NCBI RefSeq assembly: GCF_001612635.1 | Contig: NZ_BDAV01000010.1 | Span: 1 to 64,000 of the forward strand | Origin: Nocardia africana NBRC 100379 | GTDB taxonomy: Bacteria > Actinomycetota > Actinomycetes > Mycobacteriales > Mycobacteriaceae | Direction of reading: 5' to 3' | DNA: 64,000 nucleotides | Part shown: one piece after another, positions 1 to 7,808 of the stretch | How the letters are laid out: the number at the start of each line of letters is the position of its first letter | Position numbering within the stretch: the stretch's first letter is position 1 | Program-made: the position numbers and the translations under genes | The notes under the pieces: model-generated | Database searches by the model: none | Seen by the model: only the letters and a program-made list of their open reading frames with translations | Told to the model about the DNA's origin: nothing

Positions 1-556
1 AGTAAACACGGCGGGCCTCCACCACCGTATTCGTTCCACGTCAGTGTCCGTGCTGATGCACTACGGCGAGTAGGTCTACATCCACACCAGCGCAACGGAT
101 TTGCCATCGCCGAGCTCCACGGTAGTCGGCCATGGCATTGCGGCCACCGGGAATGGGACCGAATCGAGATGAGTACGGCCAGGTGGCTGTGGCGGGGTAT
201 CGAGCAGATGTCTTGGGGGATCGCTACCGATGGGAGATCGCCGACCCGCCCCGATCGGGTTGGTGCCCAACAGTTCTTGATGGCGAATCGATGAAATGGG
301 CCATCGACGCCACTGTCCTGTAATGCCGCGAGTCGCGCTGACCGAACCGGCCAGCGCGGCGCAGCGGAAGATCAACGGGCAGGGGTCATCTGAGCCCGCC
401 GGCCGAACGTCGCCAGTGCACAGTAGCCGAACGAAGATGAGGGGGCGGGCCGACTGCTACCGAAGCCGAAGGGGCACACTGACCCCGACATAGTTGCCAT
501 TTTCCTCGTACTCGGGCTGATGTACGGGAATACGATCGTAGCAAAGGTGGTACGCC
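1..556. other. left-edge region without a supported gene
   Basis: No reading frame here is convincing. A short + strand frame closes with TAG at 71-73 and could be the tail of a gene that begins outside the window. A 63-codon + strand frame at 132-323 has no Shine-Dalgarno sequence. Base composition drops toward AT as the Imm49 gene is approached. It may be a decayed or transferred segment next to the immunity gene. Confidence 0.4.
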
Positions 557-1414
557 GTGACCGTCATGGTCGCTCATCATGGGCATCCAGGAAATACGGA
601 TGAAGTGCGAGCTCAGGAAGCCCGGTCCGACCTTGCCATGCGCGTAAGTTCCCTCGAAGATATGCCGGATTCTATCGGCCTGACGTTCGAGGCAGCCCTC
701 CGGGCGATGTATTTGAGCTTCTGGACGGATCGGGATGCCGAATATTTTGCGACGTGCGCGTCGGCTGCAATAGCTTTGCAGGTGGGCTCGGCGATTTTTG
801 AAGTAACCGGCGATAATGGCGATGCGATTGAGTTATTCATTCTGGATCAGACTAGAACGCTGCCAATGATCAGCGCACGGACATTCGCTGGTGCTTCGAA
901 TTGGCTAAGCGCTTTCTATCTCGCTGTTATCTGCAGAGATCAAGCTAGAATGACCATGCTATGCAAAATCCCGGTCGACAGGCTTCGAGCGGCTAGTCGG
1001 GAAGATGAGTTCGTCTATCTTTGGGTAGATGTTCTGCAAACGTTTTGGCTTCGAGGTGACGGCTTGGCGTCTCGTCTCCAGAGAGCAATGGAGGCGTCAT
1101 ATCCTGAGGCAGTTCGTTTCGTTTCGGAAGGTTACCTTCAAACGATTCTTTATCCGCCTGTGCATCTCTTCTATTCTTTGATCTTCAAAGGCGAAAGTCC
1201 CTTCAATGAAGCACTGAAAGATGCATTAGAATTTCACAATGTCTACTGGACATCGGATATTGAGCGCTTTGACGACGCCACGGGAGCAATTGCCCTGGCC
1301 CCACTTGCTATAGCCTGCATTGGATACGACATGGAAGTTGCAATCGAGGTCGAATCAGACTACATCCCCAGGCATATGCTAAAAGGCGACTGGCTCGAAG
1401 GATTTCGATACTAG
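557..1414 (+). CDS. Imm49-family immunity protein (orphan)
   Basis: This 285-residue protein resembles the Imm49 immunity family, whose members neutralise toxins of polymorphic toxin systems, probably in the cytoplasm. The family call rests on overall helical character and on the C-terminal pattern GAIALAPLAIACIGYD, then IEVESDYIPRHMLKGDW. The GTG start at 557 is preceded by AAAGGTGG about six bases upstream; an in-frame ATG at 566 is an alternative. The gene is clearly AT-richer than its neighbours (many TTT, GAA, AAA and ATT codons), which suggests horizontal transfer. No toxin gene is visible beside it, so the partner is lost or lies left of the window. Family assignment is by pattern memory only. 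Confidence 0.7.
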   Translation: MTVMVAHHGHPGNTDEVRAQEARSDLAMRVSSLEDMPDSIGLTFEAALRAMYLSFWTDRDAEYFATCASAAIALQVGSAIFEVTGDNGDAIELFILDQTRTLPMISARTFAGASNWLSAFYLAVICRDQARMTMLCKIPVDRLRAASREDEFVYLWVDVLQTFWLRGDGLASRLQRAMEASYPEAVRFVSEGYLQTILYPPVHLFYSLIFKGESPFNEALKDALEFHNVYWTSDIERFDDATGAIALAPLAIACIGYDMEVAIEVESDYIPRHMLKGDWLEGFRY

Positions 1415-1429
1415 TCTCTTGAAGTGTAG

Positions 1430-1667
1430 ATGTTCGACTATTCTATGAGCTTCTGATGCACGCAAGAAGATCTCGATAAAGTATCCAGGAAAGAATATCG
1501 AAGCCATCTCAATGCAGCTGCGCGATGGAGCATTCGACACCCGACCTAACCTGCAGATCAACCGCGGCGGAGGAATGTATAGACTTTCCTTTTATGGTGA
1601 CATAAAGGCCGATAGCAGCAATCTCGTCCTTACCACTGTCAAGGAATGGTTCATGCAGGCGCGATAG
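1430..1667 (+). pseudogene. frameshifted small ORF behind the immunity gene
   Basis: An ATG at 1430 opens eight codons and hits TGA at 1454-1456. Moving one base forward, the frame from 1455 runs open to TAG at 1665-1667 and encodes a coherent soluble sequence that includes KKISIKYPGKNIEAISMQLR. Joined across a single-base shift this is about 78 residues. The low GC matches the Imm49 gene just upstream, so both probably arrived together. It could be a broken small immunity-like protein, a sequencing indel, or a shorter gene starting at the in-frame ATG at 1512 (51 residues). No function is recognised. Confidence 0.4.
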
Positions 1668-1759
1668 ATGCAAGGGATCGAATGTTCGGGTTTGAATTGA
1701 CTTACCATGACGATATCACCGATATCTACTGTCACGCCGGGTGGCCCGAGTCCCGCTGT

Positions 1760-1777
1760 GGGGCTCGGCCGAGCCCC
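1760..1777. terminator. palindrome downstream of ychF
   Basis: GGGGCTCGG followed directly by CCGAGCCCC forms a perfect 18-bp palindrome about 50 bp past the ychF stop codon. It lacks a T-tract, as many actinobacterial terminators do. It could end the ychF transcript on the - strand. Confidence 0.35.
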
Positions 1778-1824
1778 CTCTACCAGTAGCTATACACGCG
1801 CTGCCCCACTTCTTCCCAGGCGCC

Positions 1825-2904
1825 CTACACGTTGAAGCGGAACTCGACTACATCCCCGTCGTGCATGACGTAGTCCTTACCTTCCATCCGCACCTTGCCG
1901 GCGGCCTTGGCGGCGGCCATGGAGCCGGCTTCGACCAGGTCGTCGTAGGCGACGATTTCGGCCTTGATGAAGCCGCGTTCGAAGTCGGTGTGGATGACGC
2001 CGGCTGCCTTGGGGGCGGTGTCGCCCTGATGGATCGTCCAGGCGCGGGCTTCTTTCGGGCCGGCGGTGAGGTAGGTCTGGAGACCGAGGGTGTGGAAGCC
2101 GGCCCGGGCCAGGGCGTGGAGGCCGGGTTCGGTTTGGCCGATGGATTCCAGCAGCTCGAGGGCGGACTCCGCGTCCAGCTCCAGGAGTTCGGCTTCCACC
2201 TTGGCGTCGAGGAAGACCGAATCCGCCGGGGCGACTGCGGCTTTCAGCTCGGCGACGCGCGCTTCGTCGGTCAGGACCGACTCGTCGGCGTTGAAGACGT
2301 AGAGGAACGGCTTGGTGGTCAGCAGCGAGAGTTCGCGCAGGAGGTCGGCGTCGAGCTTGTCGCGGACCGCGTACAGGGTCTTGCCCTCGTTGAGGAATTC
2401 CTGCGCCTGCTTGGCGGCGTCGGCGACCGGCTTGCGGTCCTTCTTGACCTTGGCTTCCTTGTCGAGGCGGACGACCGCCTTCTCCAGGGTCTGCAGGTCG
2501 GCGAGGATGAGCTCGGTCTCGATGACCTCGATATCGCTGAGCGGGTCGACCTTGCCGTCAACGTGGACCACATCGTCGTCGGCGAAGACGCGCACGACCT
2601 GGCAGATGGCGTCGGCTTCGCGGATGTTGGCGAGGAACTTGTTGCCCAGGCCCGCGCCCTCGGAGGCGCCCTTGACGATGCCGGCGATGTCGACGAACGA
2701 CACCGTCGCTGGGACGATGCGCTCGGAGCCGAAGATCTCTGCGAGCTTGTCCAGCCTCGGGTCGGGCAGCGGCACCACGCCGACGTTCGGCTCGATGGTG
2801 GCGAAGGGGTAGTTCGCCGCGAGCACGTCGTTGCGGGTCAGCGCGTTGAACAGCGTCGACTTTCCGACGTTGGGCAGGCCGACGATACCGAGGGTGAGAC
2901 TCAC
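1825..2904 (-). CDS. ychF: redox-regulated ATPase YchF
   Basis: YchF is an Obg-family P-loop protein that hydrolyses ATP rather than GTP and associates with ribosomes. At 359 residues it has full family length. Visible motifs are the Walker A GLPNVGKST near residue 9, the switch region DIAGIVKGASEGAGLGN, the adenine-specifying NADE in place of NKxD, and a C-terminal TGS-like domain ending DGDVVEFRFNV. The GTG start gives the expected N-terminus MSLTLGIVGLPNVG. In M. tuberculosis the homologue is Rv1112, which anchors the synteny seen further right. A long open frame on the opposite strand is an artefact of GC-rich codon use. Confidence 0.97.
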   Translation of the reverse strand: MSLTLGIVGLPNVGKSTLFNALTRNDVLAANYPFATIEPNVGVVPLPDPRLDKLAEIFGSERIVPATVSFVDIAGIVKGASEGAGLGNKFLANIREADAICQVVRVFADDDVVHVDGKVDPLSDIEVIETELILADLQTLEKAVVRLDKEAKVKKDRKPVADAAKQAQEFLNEGKTLYAVRDKLDADLLRELSLLTTKPFLYVFNADESVLTDEARVAELKAAVAPADSVFLDAKVEAELLELDAESALELLESIGQTEPGLHALARAGFHTLGLQTYLTAGPKEARAWTIHQGDTAPKAAGVIHTDFERGFIKAEIVAYDDLVEAGSMAAAKAAGKVRMEGKDYVMHDGDVVEFRFNV

Positions 2905-3089
2905 GAGTGCAAGAGTCTACGCGGCGCACGTTCGGCGACCGAATCTGCCCAGGTCGCGACCACTGGACGGAGTACCGCGGCCCGCCCGCCCGAGCGAATG
3001 CCTCGCGGGACGGCGAAGCCGCGGCCACCACGCCCGCGCGCGCCTCGTGGTCCGCCCCGGACGATCTGCCACCTGTGCGCGACCACCGC

Positions 3090-3947
3090 TCACAGAATGG
3101 CGGGCAGCGCGAGCGCACTGTCTATCGCCGCATCCAGAAACGCGAGAGTGTCACGGCGGCGTGCGAGCGGATTGCGGTAGGAGCGGCACCCCTCGGCACC
3201 GTCGGTGCGGAGGTGGAGGCTCTCGGCGATGATCGGCTGCCAATGCGGGTCGAACGTCTGCAGCGCGTGACGCCCGGCACCGCACTTGGAGGCCATCGTT
3301 CCGGTTGCGAGCACATGGTGAAGGCGGCTCACCCCGAGCACTGCCCATACCGGGAACCACGGGGTCAGCCCCACGGCGAGCGAGCGCGGATGCGCTCTCC
3401 GCGAGCGTTCCCACCACGACCGCCAGTAGCTGTGCAGATTGTCCACGGTGAAGTCACGCAAAGCCGTTCGGTCGGCCCACACCTCGGTATCGCCCGGTTG
3501 CGGGCCGCGAACCGTGATCCCATGCCAGGCCAGCTCGCAGAACGTCACCGGGTTGATGCCTGAGCGACCGCAGGCGGTGAACCGGCTTTCCTGGGCGCAG
3601 GGAACATCGGGGCACTCGAGCGGCCCTGCTGCGAGATCCATCCAGTTCAGAACGGCGCCATCGAAATTCGGCCGCGGTGCGGCGCGAACCGTGCGGCCGT
3701 GAGCCTCGGCCAAGGCTGCCATCTCCGGTGAGTCCGGCTCGACGCGCTGATCGGTCACCGCGACGAAGTCGATATCGCTCGCTGTGGTGAGCCGCCCTCG
3801 CCCGGCACCGCGGGCATGGAAATCGTCCAACGCGACGGAACCGACCAGATAGAAGCCGGTGATCAAACCCGGCGACAATTCGTCGACGGCCGTGAGGAAC
3901 AGCCCCACACTGCGCGCGACCTCGGCCGGAAGATCGTCGATGGGCAT
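3090..3947 (-). CDS. nucleotidyltransferase with DUF4111-type C-terminal domain
   Basis: The N-terminus carries the polymerase-beta-like nucleotidyltransferase signature: GS at residues 36-37 followed by acidic D41/D42, then SDIDFVAV with metal-binding D58 and D60. The remaining part is helical and matches the DUF4111/aminoglycoside adenylyltransferase-like arrangement. Such proteins move a nucleotide from ATP onto a small molecule; some confer spectinomycin or streptomycin resistance, but many have no known substrate. At 285 residues it is close to AadA length. It stands alone, with 142 bp to the end of the preceding leftward gene region and a divergent HbpS gene at 4119. Substrate unknown. 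Confidence 0.75.
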   Translation of the reverse strand: MPIDDLPAEVARSVGLFLTAVDELSPGLITGFYLVGSVALDDFHARGAGRGRLTTASDIDFVAVTDQRVEPDSPEMAALAEAHGRTVRAAPRPNFDGAVLNWMDLAAGPLECPDVPCAQESRFTACGRSGINPVTFCELAWHGITVRGPQPGDTEVWADRTALRDFTVDNLHSYWRSWWERSRRAHPRSLAVGLTPWFPVWAVLGVSRLHHVLATGTMASKCGAGRHALQTFDPHWQPIIAESLHLRTDGAEGCRSYRNPLARRRDTLAFLDAAIDSALALPAIL

Positions 3948-4118
3948 GCCGTCAACCTACCTGTCGACAGCCATCGACCGCAGGAACCGAGCCGGCCTAC
4001 TCACAGTGCCCGATGAATTGCCCCCTACAAGCCTCGCACAGATATGCTCTGCCGCAAGCGATTCGACGATCCACACCGTAGTGCGCACGCGGTGGCGGCA
4101 CCCGGCTAAGGTCGTCCC

Positions 4119-4556
4119 ATGGCGCAGATCCCTCGACTTCCCGGATTGGGCTTGGCGGATGCCGATTGGCTGGTGACCGCCGCGCTGGCGGTGGCCTCCG
4201 AACGTCGATTTCCGCCGCTGGCGGTGGCGGTTACCGATGTGAGCGGTGAGGCCATCGCGCTGCGCCGGGCGGACGGGGGGATGCCGATGACCAGTCGCCT
4301 CGCGGTGGCCAAGGCGCGCACCGCACTGTCGACACTGCATCCGTCGGGACAGCTGCCCTTGCCGGGTGAGATCGTCGACAGCATTCAGCATCTCTACGAC
4401 GGTGATTACATTCCGTTCGCAGGAGGCGTGCTCGTCACCGAGAACGGTGTGATTCTCGGAGCGGCCGGCGCTTCGGGCGCTCATGCGACACAGGACGAAG
4501 AGGCCGTGCAGGTCGCCGTGCAGCGTTGGCACGAATTCCGTTCGCACACAGCCTGA
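4119..4556 (+). CDS. GlcG/HbpS family protein 1
   Basis: A 145-residue single-domain protein of the GlcG/HbpS (DUF336) family. Recognisable features are the beta-strand AVAVTDVSGEAIALRRADG, the helix SRLAVAKARTAL, and the glycine-rich segment GGVLVTENGVILGAAGASG. HbpS of Streptomyces binds heme and works in an extracellular redox-sensing system, but this copy shows no signal peptide, so it should be cytoplasmic. It converges with a second family member that ends at 4598, only about 40 bp away. The two paralogues differ considerably and are probably an old duplication. Confidence 0.75.
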   Translation: MAQIPRLPGLGLADADWLVTAALAVASERRFPPLAVAVTDVSGEAIALRRADGGMPMTSRLAVAKARTALSTLHPSGQLPLPGEIVDSIQHLYDGDYIPFAGGVLVTENGVILGAAGASGAHATQDEEAVQVAVQRWHEFRSHTA

Positions 4557-4597
4557 TCGAGACACCTGCACATGTTCTGGTAGTCGTCGGCGTTCCG

Positions 4598-5020
4598 CTA
4601 CACCGCGTCCGGGGTCGGCCGGGCAAGAGCCAGCCCGAACTCGGCGCATTCGTCGTCCTGCTCGGGCCGACCGCCACTCACCGCGACCGCACCCACCACG
4701 ACACCGTCGCGACGGATCAGCCGAGAGCCCGCGCCCACCACGATCGGCGTCGGCGACAGCTGATCGACTCGGTCGAACAGTGCGGGCCACGCCGCCTGGA
4801 GTCGCTGCAGTTCAGCGCCGTCGCGATGGAACAGGGCGACCCCGGCCGCCTTCGCGGGAGCGATCCGGGCCGACAGCGGTGGCGCACCGTCCATCCGGTC
4901 CAGCACTCGCACGTGTCCACCCTCGTCCACGACGGCCACCGTCACCCGCGCACCCAATTCCCCAGCGCGAGAGCGTATCCGAGTGCTGAGGGCGTGCGCT
5001 TCATCCAGCGTGAGCAACAT
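4598..5020 (-). CDS. GlcG/HbpS family protein 2
   Basis: Second member of the GlcG/HbpS family (140 residues), with the core TVAVVDEGGHVRVLDRMDGA, the helix SARIAPAKAAGVALFH and the closing glycine-rich strand DGVVVGAVAVSGG. The ATG at 5020 is preferred because AAGGTGGAG lies just upstream; a GTG at 5029 inside that sequence would add three residues. It is divergent from a MarR regulator at 5121, and the roughly 100-bp gap holds two matching palindromes, so it is probably that regulator's target. No transmembrane or signal segment. Biochemical role unknown beyond possible ligand or heme binding. Confidence 0.75.
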   Translation of the reverse strand: MLLTLDEAHALSTRIRSRAGELGARVTVAVVDEGGHVRVLDRMDGAPPLSARIAPAKAAGVALFHRDGAELQRLQAAWPALFDRVDQLSPTPIVVGAGSRLIRRDGVVVGAVAVSGGRPEQDDECAEFGLALARPTPDAV

Positions 5021-5039
5021 CTTCTCCACCTTCGATAAT

Positions 5040-5056
5040 CGTTGGACCTACCAACG
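5040..5056. promoter_or_regulatory. candidate MarR operator O1
   Basis: CGTTGG-ACCTA-CCAACG is a perfect 6-bp inverted repeat with a 5-bp spacer, 20 bp upstream of the preferred start of the HbpS-like gene. The same half-sites recur at 5083-5103, so both are likely bound by the adjacent MarR protein. Confidence 0.6.
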
Positions 5057-5082
5057 GTTTACCCAGACGACGCTACCCCACA

Positions 5083-5103
5083 TTCGTTGGCTCGTCCAAC
5101 GAA
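5083..5103. promoter_or_regulatory. candidate MarR operator O2
   Basis: TTCGTTGG-CTCGT-CCAACGAA is an 8-bp perfect inverted repeat with a 5-bp spacer, ending 17 bp before the marR start codon. Its centre is 45 bp from that of O1. The shared CGTTGG-N5-CCAACG core suggests autoregulation plus control of the divergent gene. Confidence 0.65.
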
Positions 5104-5120
5104 TCCGCTAGACTTCACGC

Positions 5121-5561
5121 ATGGACGACACGCCCGCACGCCTGCGCGGCAAACCGAGCTGGCTGGTCAGCAAGACCGCCGCACTCGCCCAGCGGCATAT
5201 CGGAGAAGCCATGTCGGCGGTCGGCGCCCGCGGCTACCATTTCGCGATTCTGGCCGCACTCGACGAGTTCGGGCCCGCCAGCCAAGTGGCGATCGGCCGG
5301 CGGTGCCGGATCGACCGCAGCGATACGCACGCCATGCTGACCGAGCTGGAGGCGCGGAAATACGTTGCGCGGGAGCCGGATCCGGACGACCGCCGGCGCA
5401 ATCTCATCACCCTCACCGCGGCAGGCGAGCGACGACTACACGAACTGGACGCCATGTTGACCACCGCCCAGGACGAGATATTCGGCGAGCTGACGACGCC
5501 GGAGCGCGAACGCCTGGTCAAGCTGCTGACCCGCGTGCTGGACCAGCAGGGGAACGAATAG
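5121..5561 (+). CDS. MarR family transcriptional regulator
   Basis: A 146-residue winged-helix repressor with the MarR layout: N-terminal dimerisation helix, helix-turn-helix around residues 50-85 (SQVAIGRRCRIDRSDTHAML), then the wing REPDPDDRRRNLITLT and a C-terminal dimer helix. MarR proteins bind palindromes as dimers and release DNA on ligand binding or oxidation. Two palindromes with the same core lie between this gene and the divergent HbpS-like gene, so local control is likely. No cysteine stands out as a redox switch. The ligand is unknown. Confidence 0.9.
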   Translation: MDDTPARLRGKPSWLVSKTAALAQRHIGEAMSAVGARGYHFAILAALDEFGPASQVAIGRRCRIDRSDTHAMLTELEARKYVAREPDPDDRRRNLITLTAAGERRLHELDAMLTTAQDEIFGELTTPERERLVKLLTRVLDQQGNE

Positions 5562-5658
5562 CAGCCTTCCGCAACCCTTCCGGCGACTATGAACGGGTTT
5601 CGCGCCGACCAGCATGCGGCGGCACGAAACCCGTTCTCACGCAGAACAACCGGCAGAA

Positions 5659-6273
5659 TCAGGCGCGCGGGTCGCGGCCGAGGTAGCGCAGCAGGGTGTC
5701 GACGGCGGTGTCGCCGGGCTCGGCATCGAGCACGGCAGCGTAGGCGCCCCACTGGCGCAGCGGTTCGATCAGATCGGTTGCGGCAGTGAGGAGATGGGTG
5801 GCCAGAGTGTCGGTCAGCGGGGACGGCCGGCCGGTGGCGATCGCGATGTCCCAGGCGTGGACGGCGGCATCCAGCGCGGCCATGACGGCGGCGACGGGGG
5901 TCGGGAGGGCGCCGTGCGGGAGCGGGGTGGGAACGGTTTCGGTGTCGTCGCTGACGGTGGCCCAAGCGGTGGCGGTCTGGTCGAGGGCGGCGGAGATCAG
6001 CTCCGCGCCGCTGCCGTCGAGCGAGCCGGAGGGGGCGAAGGGGTCGTAGCCGGGACCGGCGCCCACCCCGAGAGCGGCGGCGAAGGCGAGCTGATCACCG
6101 GCGGCGTGCTGGACCACCTGGGTGACGGTCCACTGCGAGCACGGGGTGGGCAGGTCCCACTGGGCGGCGCCGATTCCGGCGACCGCGTCGGCGAGAGCAC
6201 TGTAGGAGTCGGCGACGACGTCCCGCCAGACCGGGGCGAGAGCGGCGGCGGGAGCAACGGAGGTGGCGTTCAT
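5659..6273 (-). CDS. TIGR03086 family DinB-like metal-binding protein
   Basis: A 204-residue four-helix-bundle protein of the DinB/maleylpyruvate isomerase-like superfamily, TIGR03086 type. The family signature LPTPCSQWTVTQVVQHAAGD carries the first metal-ligand histidine, and the later HAWDIAIATG supplies another. Members are mostly uncharacterised; some relatives act as mycothiol-dependent isomerases or thiol transferases. A mycothiol link is an inference supported only by the mca gene elsewhere in the window. It is divergent from a WYL regulator whose start is 100 bp away. Confidence 0.8.
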   Translation of the reverse strand: MNATSVAPAAALAPVWRDVVADSYSALADAVAGIGAAQWDLPTPCSQWTVTQVVQHAAGDQLAFAAALGVGAGPGYDPFAPSGSLDGSGAELISAALDQTATAWATVSDDTETVPTPLPHGALPTPVAAVMAALDAAVHAWDIAIATGRPSPLTDTLATHLLTAATDLIEPLRQWGAYAAVLDAEPGDTAVDTLLRYLGRDPRA

Positions 6274-6323
6274 CGGGGAGCCTTTCGTTCTTGGTTTTCG
6301 GCGTTGACCTCAGACTATGCGGC

Positions 6324-6348
6324 TATTAGGCTCGTTTTCTTCCTAATA
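6324..6348. promoter_or_regulatory. inverted repeat between DinB-like and WYL genes
   Basis: TATTAGG and CCTAATA face each other across 11 bp in the only AT-rich part of this divergent intergenic region. It is a plausible binding site for the neighbouring WYL/HTH regulator and would overlap both promoters. Confidence 0.45.
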
Positions 6349-6373
6349 ATTCGCCGCCCGAAAAGGCTTCGAT

Positions 6374-7327
6374 GTGACCTCCACCACAACCCGGGTGCTG
6401 CGCCTGCTGTCGCTGTTGCAGGACCGCACCTATACCGGTCGAGAGCTGGCGCAACGGCTCGGTGTGAGCGATCGGACCCTGCGGCAGGACATCGCACGGC
6501 TGCGGGAACTGGGCTATCCGGTCCATGCCGAACGCGGCGCGGTCGGCGGCTATCGGATCGGTCAGGGCAAGACGATGCCGCCGCTGCTGCTCGACGACGA
6601 CGAGGCGGTCGCGGTGGCGGTGGCGATCGGCCTCGCGGAGGACGGGTCCACCGGGATCGCGGATATCGACGAGAACGTGGCGCGGGCGCTGGCCAAGTTG
6701 GAGCGGATCCTGCCGGTTCGGTTGCAGCGCAAGGTGACAGCGCTGCGTACGGCCACCGAGATCGGACCCGCGACGACCGGCTCGCGCGAACCCGATGCGC
6801 CCGTGCCGGCGCAGACTCTCGCCACTATCGCGTCGGCGATTCGCGGTACCCGAGTCCTGGACACCGACGGCGGGCGCCTGGAGCCGTATCGGCTGATCAA
6901 TTGGCAACGCCGGTGGTATCTCGTCGCATACGATCTCGAAACCCATTGCTGGCGAGCGCTTCCCGTAGCGGCCGTCCGCAACGTCGCGACCGGATCCCAC
7001 CACTTCGCGGCCCGCGCGCTGCCCGATGACGATCTGGTGGCCTTCGTCATGCGGGAAATCGCCACGGCCGGTTGGCGAGTCCACGCCCGGGTCACGGTCC
7101 TGGCTCCGGCCGATACCGTGATCGCGCGCATCAATCCGGCCGTCGGTGTGGTGGAACCCGTCGACGCGCGATCGTGTGTGTTGTACACCGGCGCGGACAC
7201 TTTGGAGACGATCGCGATCTACCTGAGCATGCTCATGATGGACTTCCGCGTCGACGAACCGCCGGAACTCGTGGACCACATCCGAACCCTGGGCCGTCGT
7301 TATTCATCGGCCGTCCCGCCCGACTAG
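6374..7327 (+). CDS. YafY-type WYL-domain transcriptional regulator
   Basis: The 317-residue protein has an N-terminal HTH_11 winged helix (about residues 1-60, with YTGRELAQRLGVSDRTLRQD) and a WYL domain around residues 165-240 (RLINWQRRWYLVAYD), followed by a WCX-like C-terminal part. WYL domains are thought to sense nucleotides or single-stranded nucleic acid; family members control stress, DNA-damage or defence genes. The GTG at 6374 gives the canonical N-terminus, although the upstream ribosome site is weak. Divergent to the DinB-like gene, its likely target. Confidence 0.88.
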   Translation: MTSTTTRVLRLLSLLQDRTYTGRELAQRLGVSDRTLRQDIARLRELGYPVHAERGAVGGYRIGQGKTMPPLLLDDDEAVAVAVAIGLAEDGSTGIADIDENVARALAKLERILPVRLQRKVTALRTATEIGPATTGSREPDAPVPAQTLATIASAIRGTRVLDTDGGRLEPYRLINWQRRWYLVAYDLETHCWRALPVAAVRNVATGSHHFAARALPDDDLVAFVMREIATAGWRVHARVTVLAPADTVIARINPAVGVVEPVDARSCVLYTGADTLETIAIYLSMLMMDFRVDEPPELVDHIRTLGRRYSSAVPPD

Positions 7328-7634
7328 CACTGTCGGTGCCCCCGAGGAAGGCCCGAGGGCAGCCATGTGAGGTGCCGATGCGGCGCTGACAGCGTTCGAA
7401 CAGACGAACGAAGGCGCCCTCCTCGGCCGAAACTTCTCGGCCGCGATCCAGGCAACCGCCTACCAGCACCTCGAAGCCGAAGCCTTGGTGCCCGCGGAGG
7501 GTGTACTCGACCACGGCACCGGATCGAGCGAGGCGGGGAAGGTGCTGACCGGCCAACTGTGCAGCCTGCTCCGCACTGAACACCTCGCCTGCCGGCGGAA
7601 GAATCGCGACACCCAGAGTGCGGCCACCTGCGGT
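7233..7634 (-). pseudogene. orphan coding-like fragment, start lost
   Basis: On the - strand a frame is open from just after TGA (7635-7637) down to 7233. Its first part reads like real protein (GVAILPPAGEVFSAEQAAQL, then VVEYTLRGHQGFGFEVLVGG), but no good start exists before GTG at 7583. The last 95 bp run antisense into the end of the WYL gene, so only about 7370-7634 is coding-like. I take it as a gene remnant; family not recognised. The rest of the 7328-7808 gap shows nothing else apart from the cstA upstream region. Confidence 0.35.
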
Positions 7635-7808
7635 TCAGTCCCGGACGCCGGGGATCCGGTCCGGTGAACAGTTCCTGAACGGGGTGCGGATACCAGGGAG
7701 GGCTCGCCCGATTCGGCGGGATTCCGCTACCTTGAGTCAGTTCCACCTGATGTCCGGCCGGGAGTTCGTTGCCGATCGGACCTAGACCAGCACGGGAGAG
7801 TAGCTCGC

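Noticed and set aside
2..73. C-terminal end of a gene entering from the left
   Set aside because: Only 23 codons are visible, too few to support a gene call; mentioned within the left-edge region.
1741..3180. A 479-codon + strand frame across ychF
   Set aside because: Antisense shadow of a well-conserved gene; composition is Gly/Val/Asp-rich without domain signatures.
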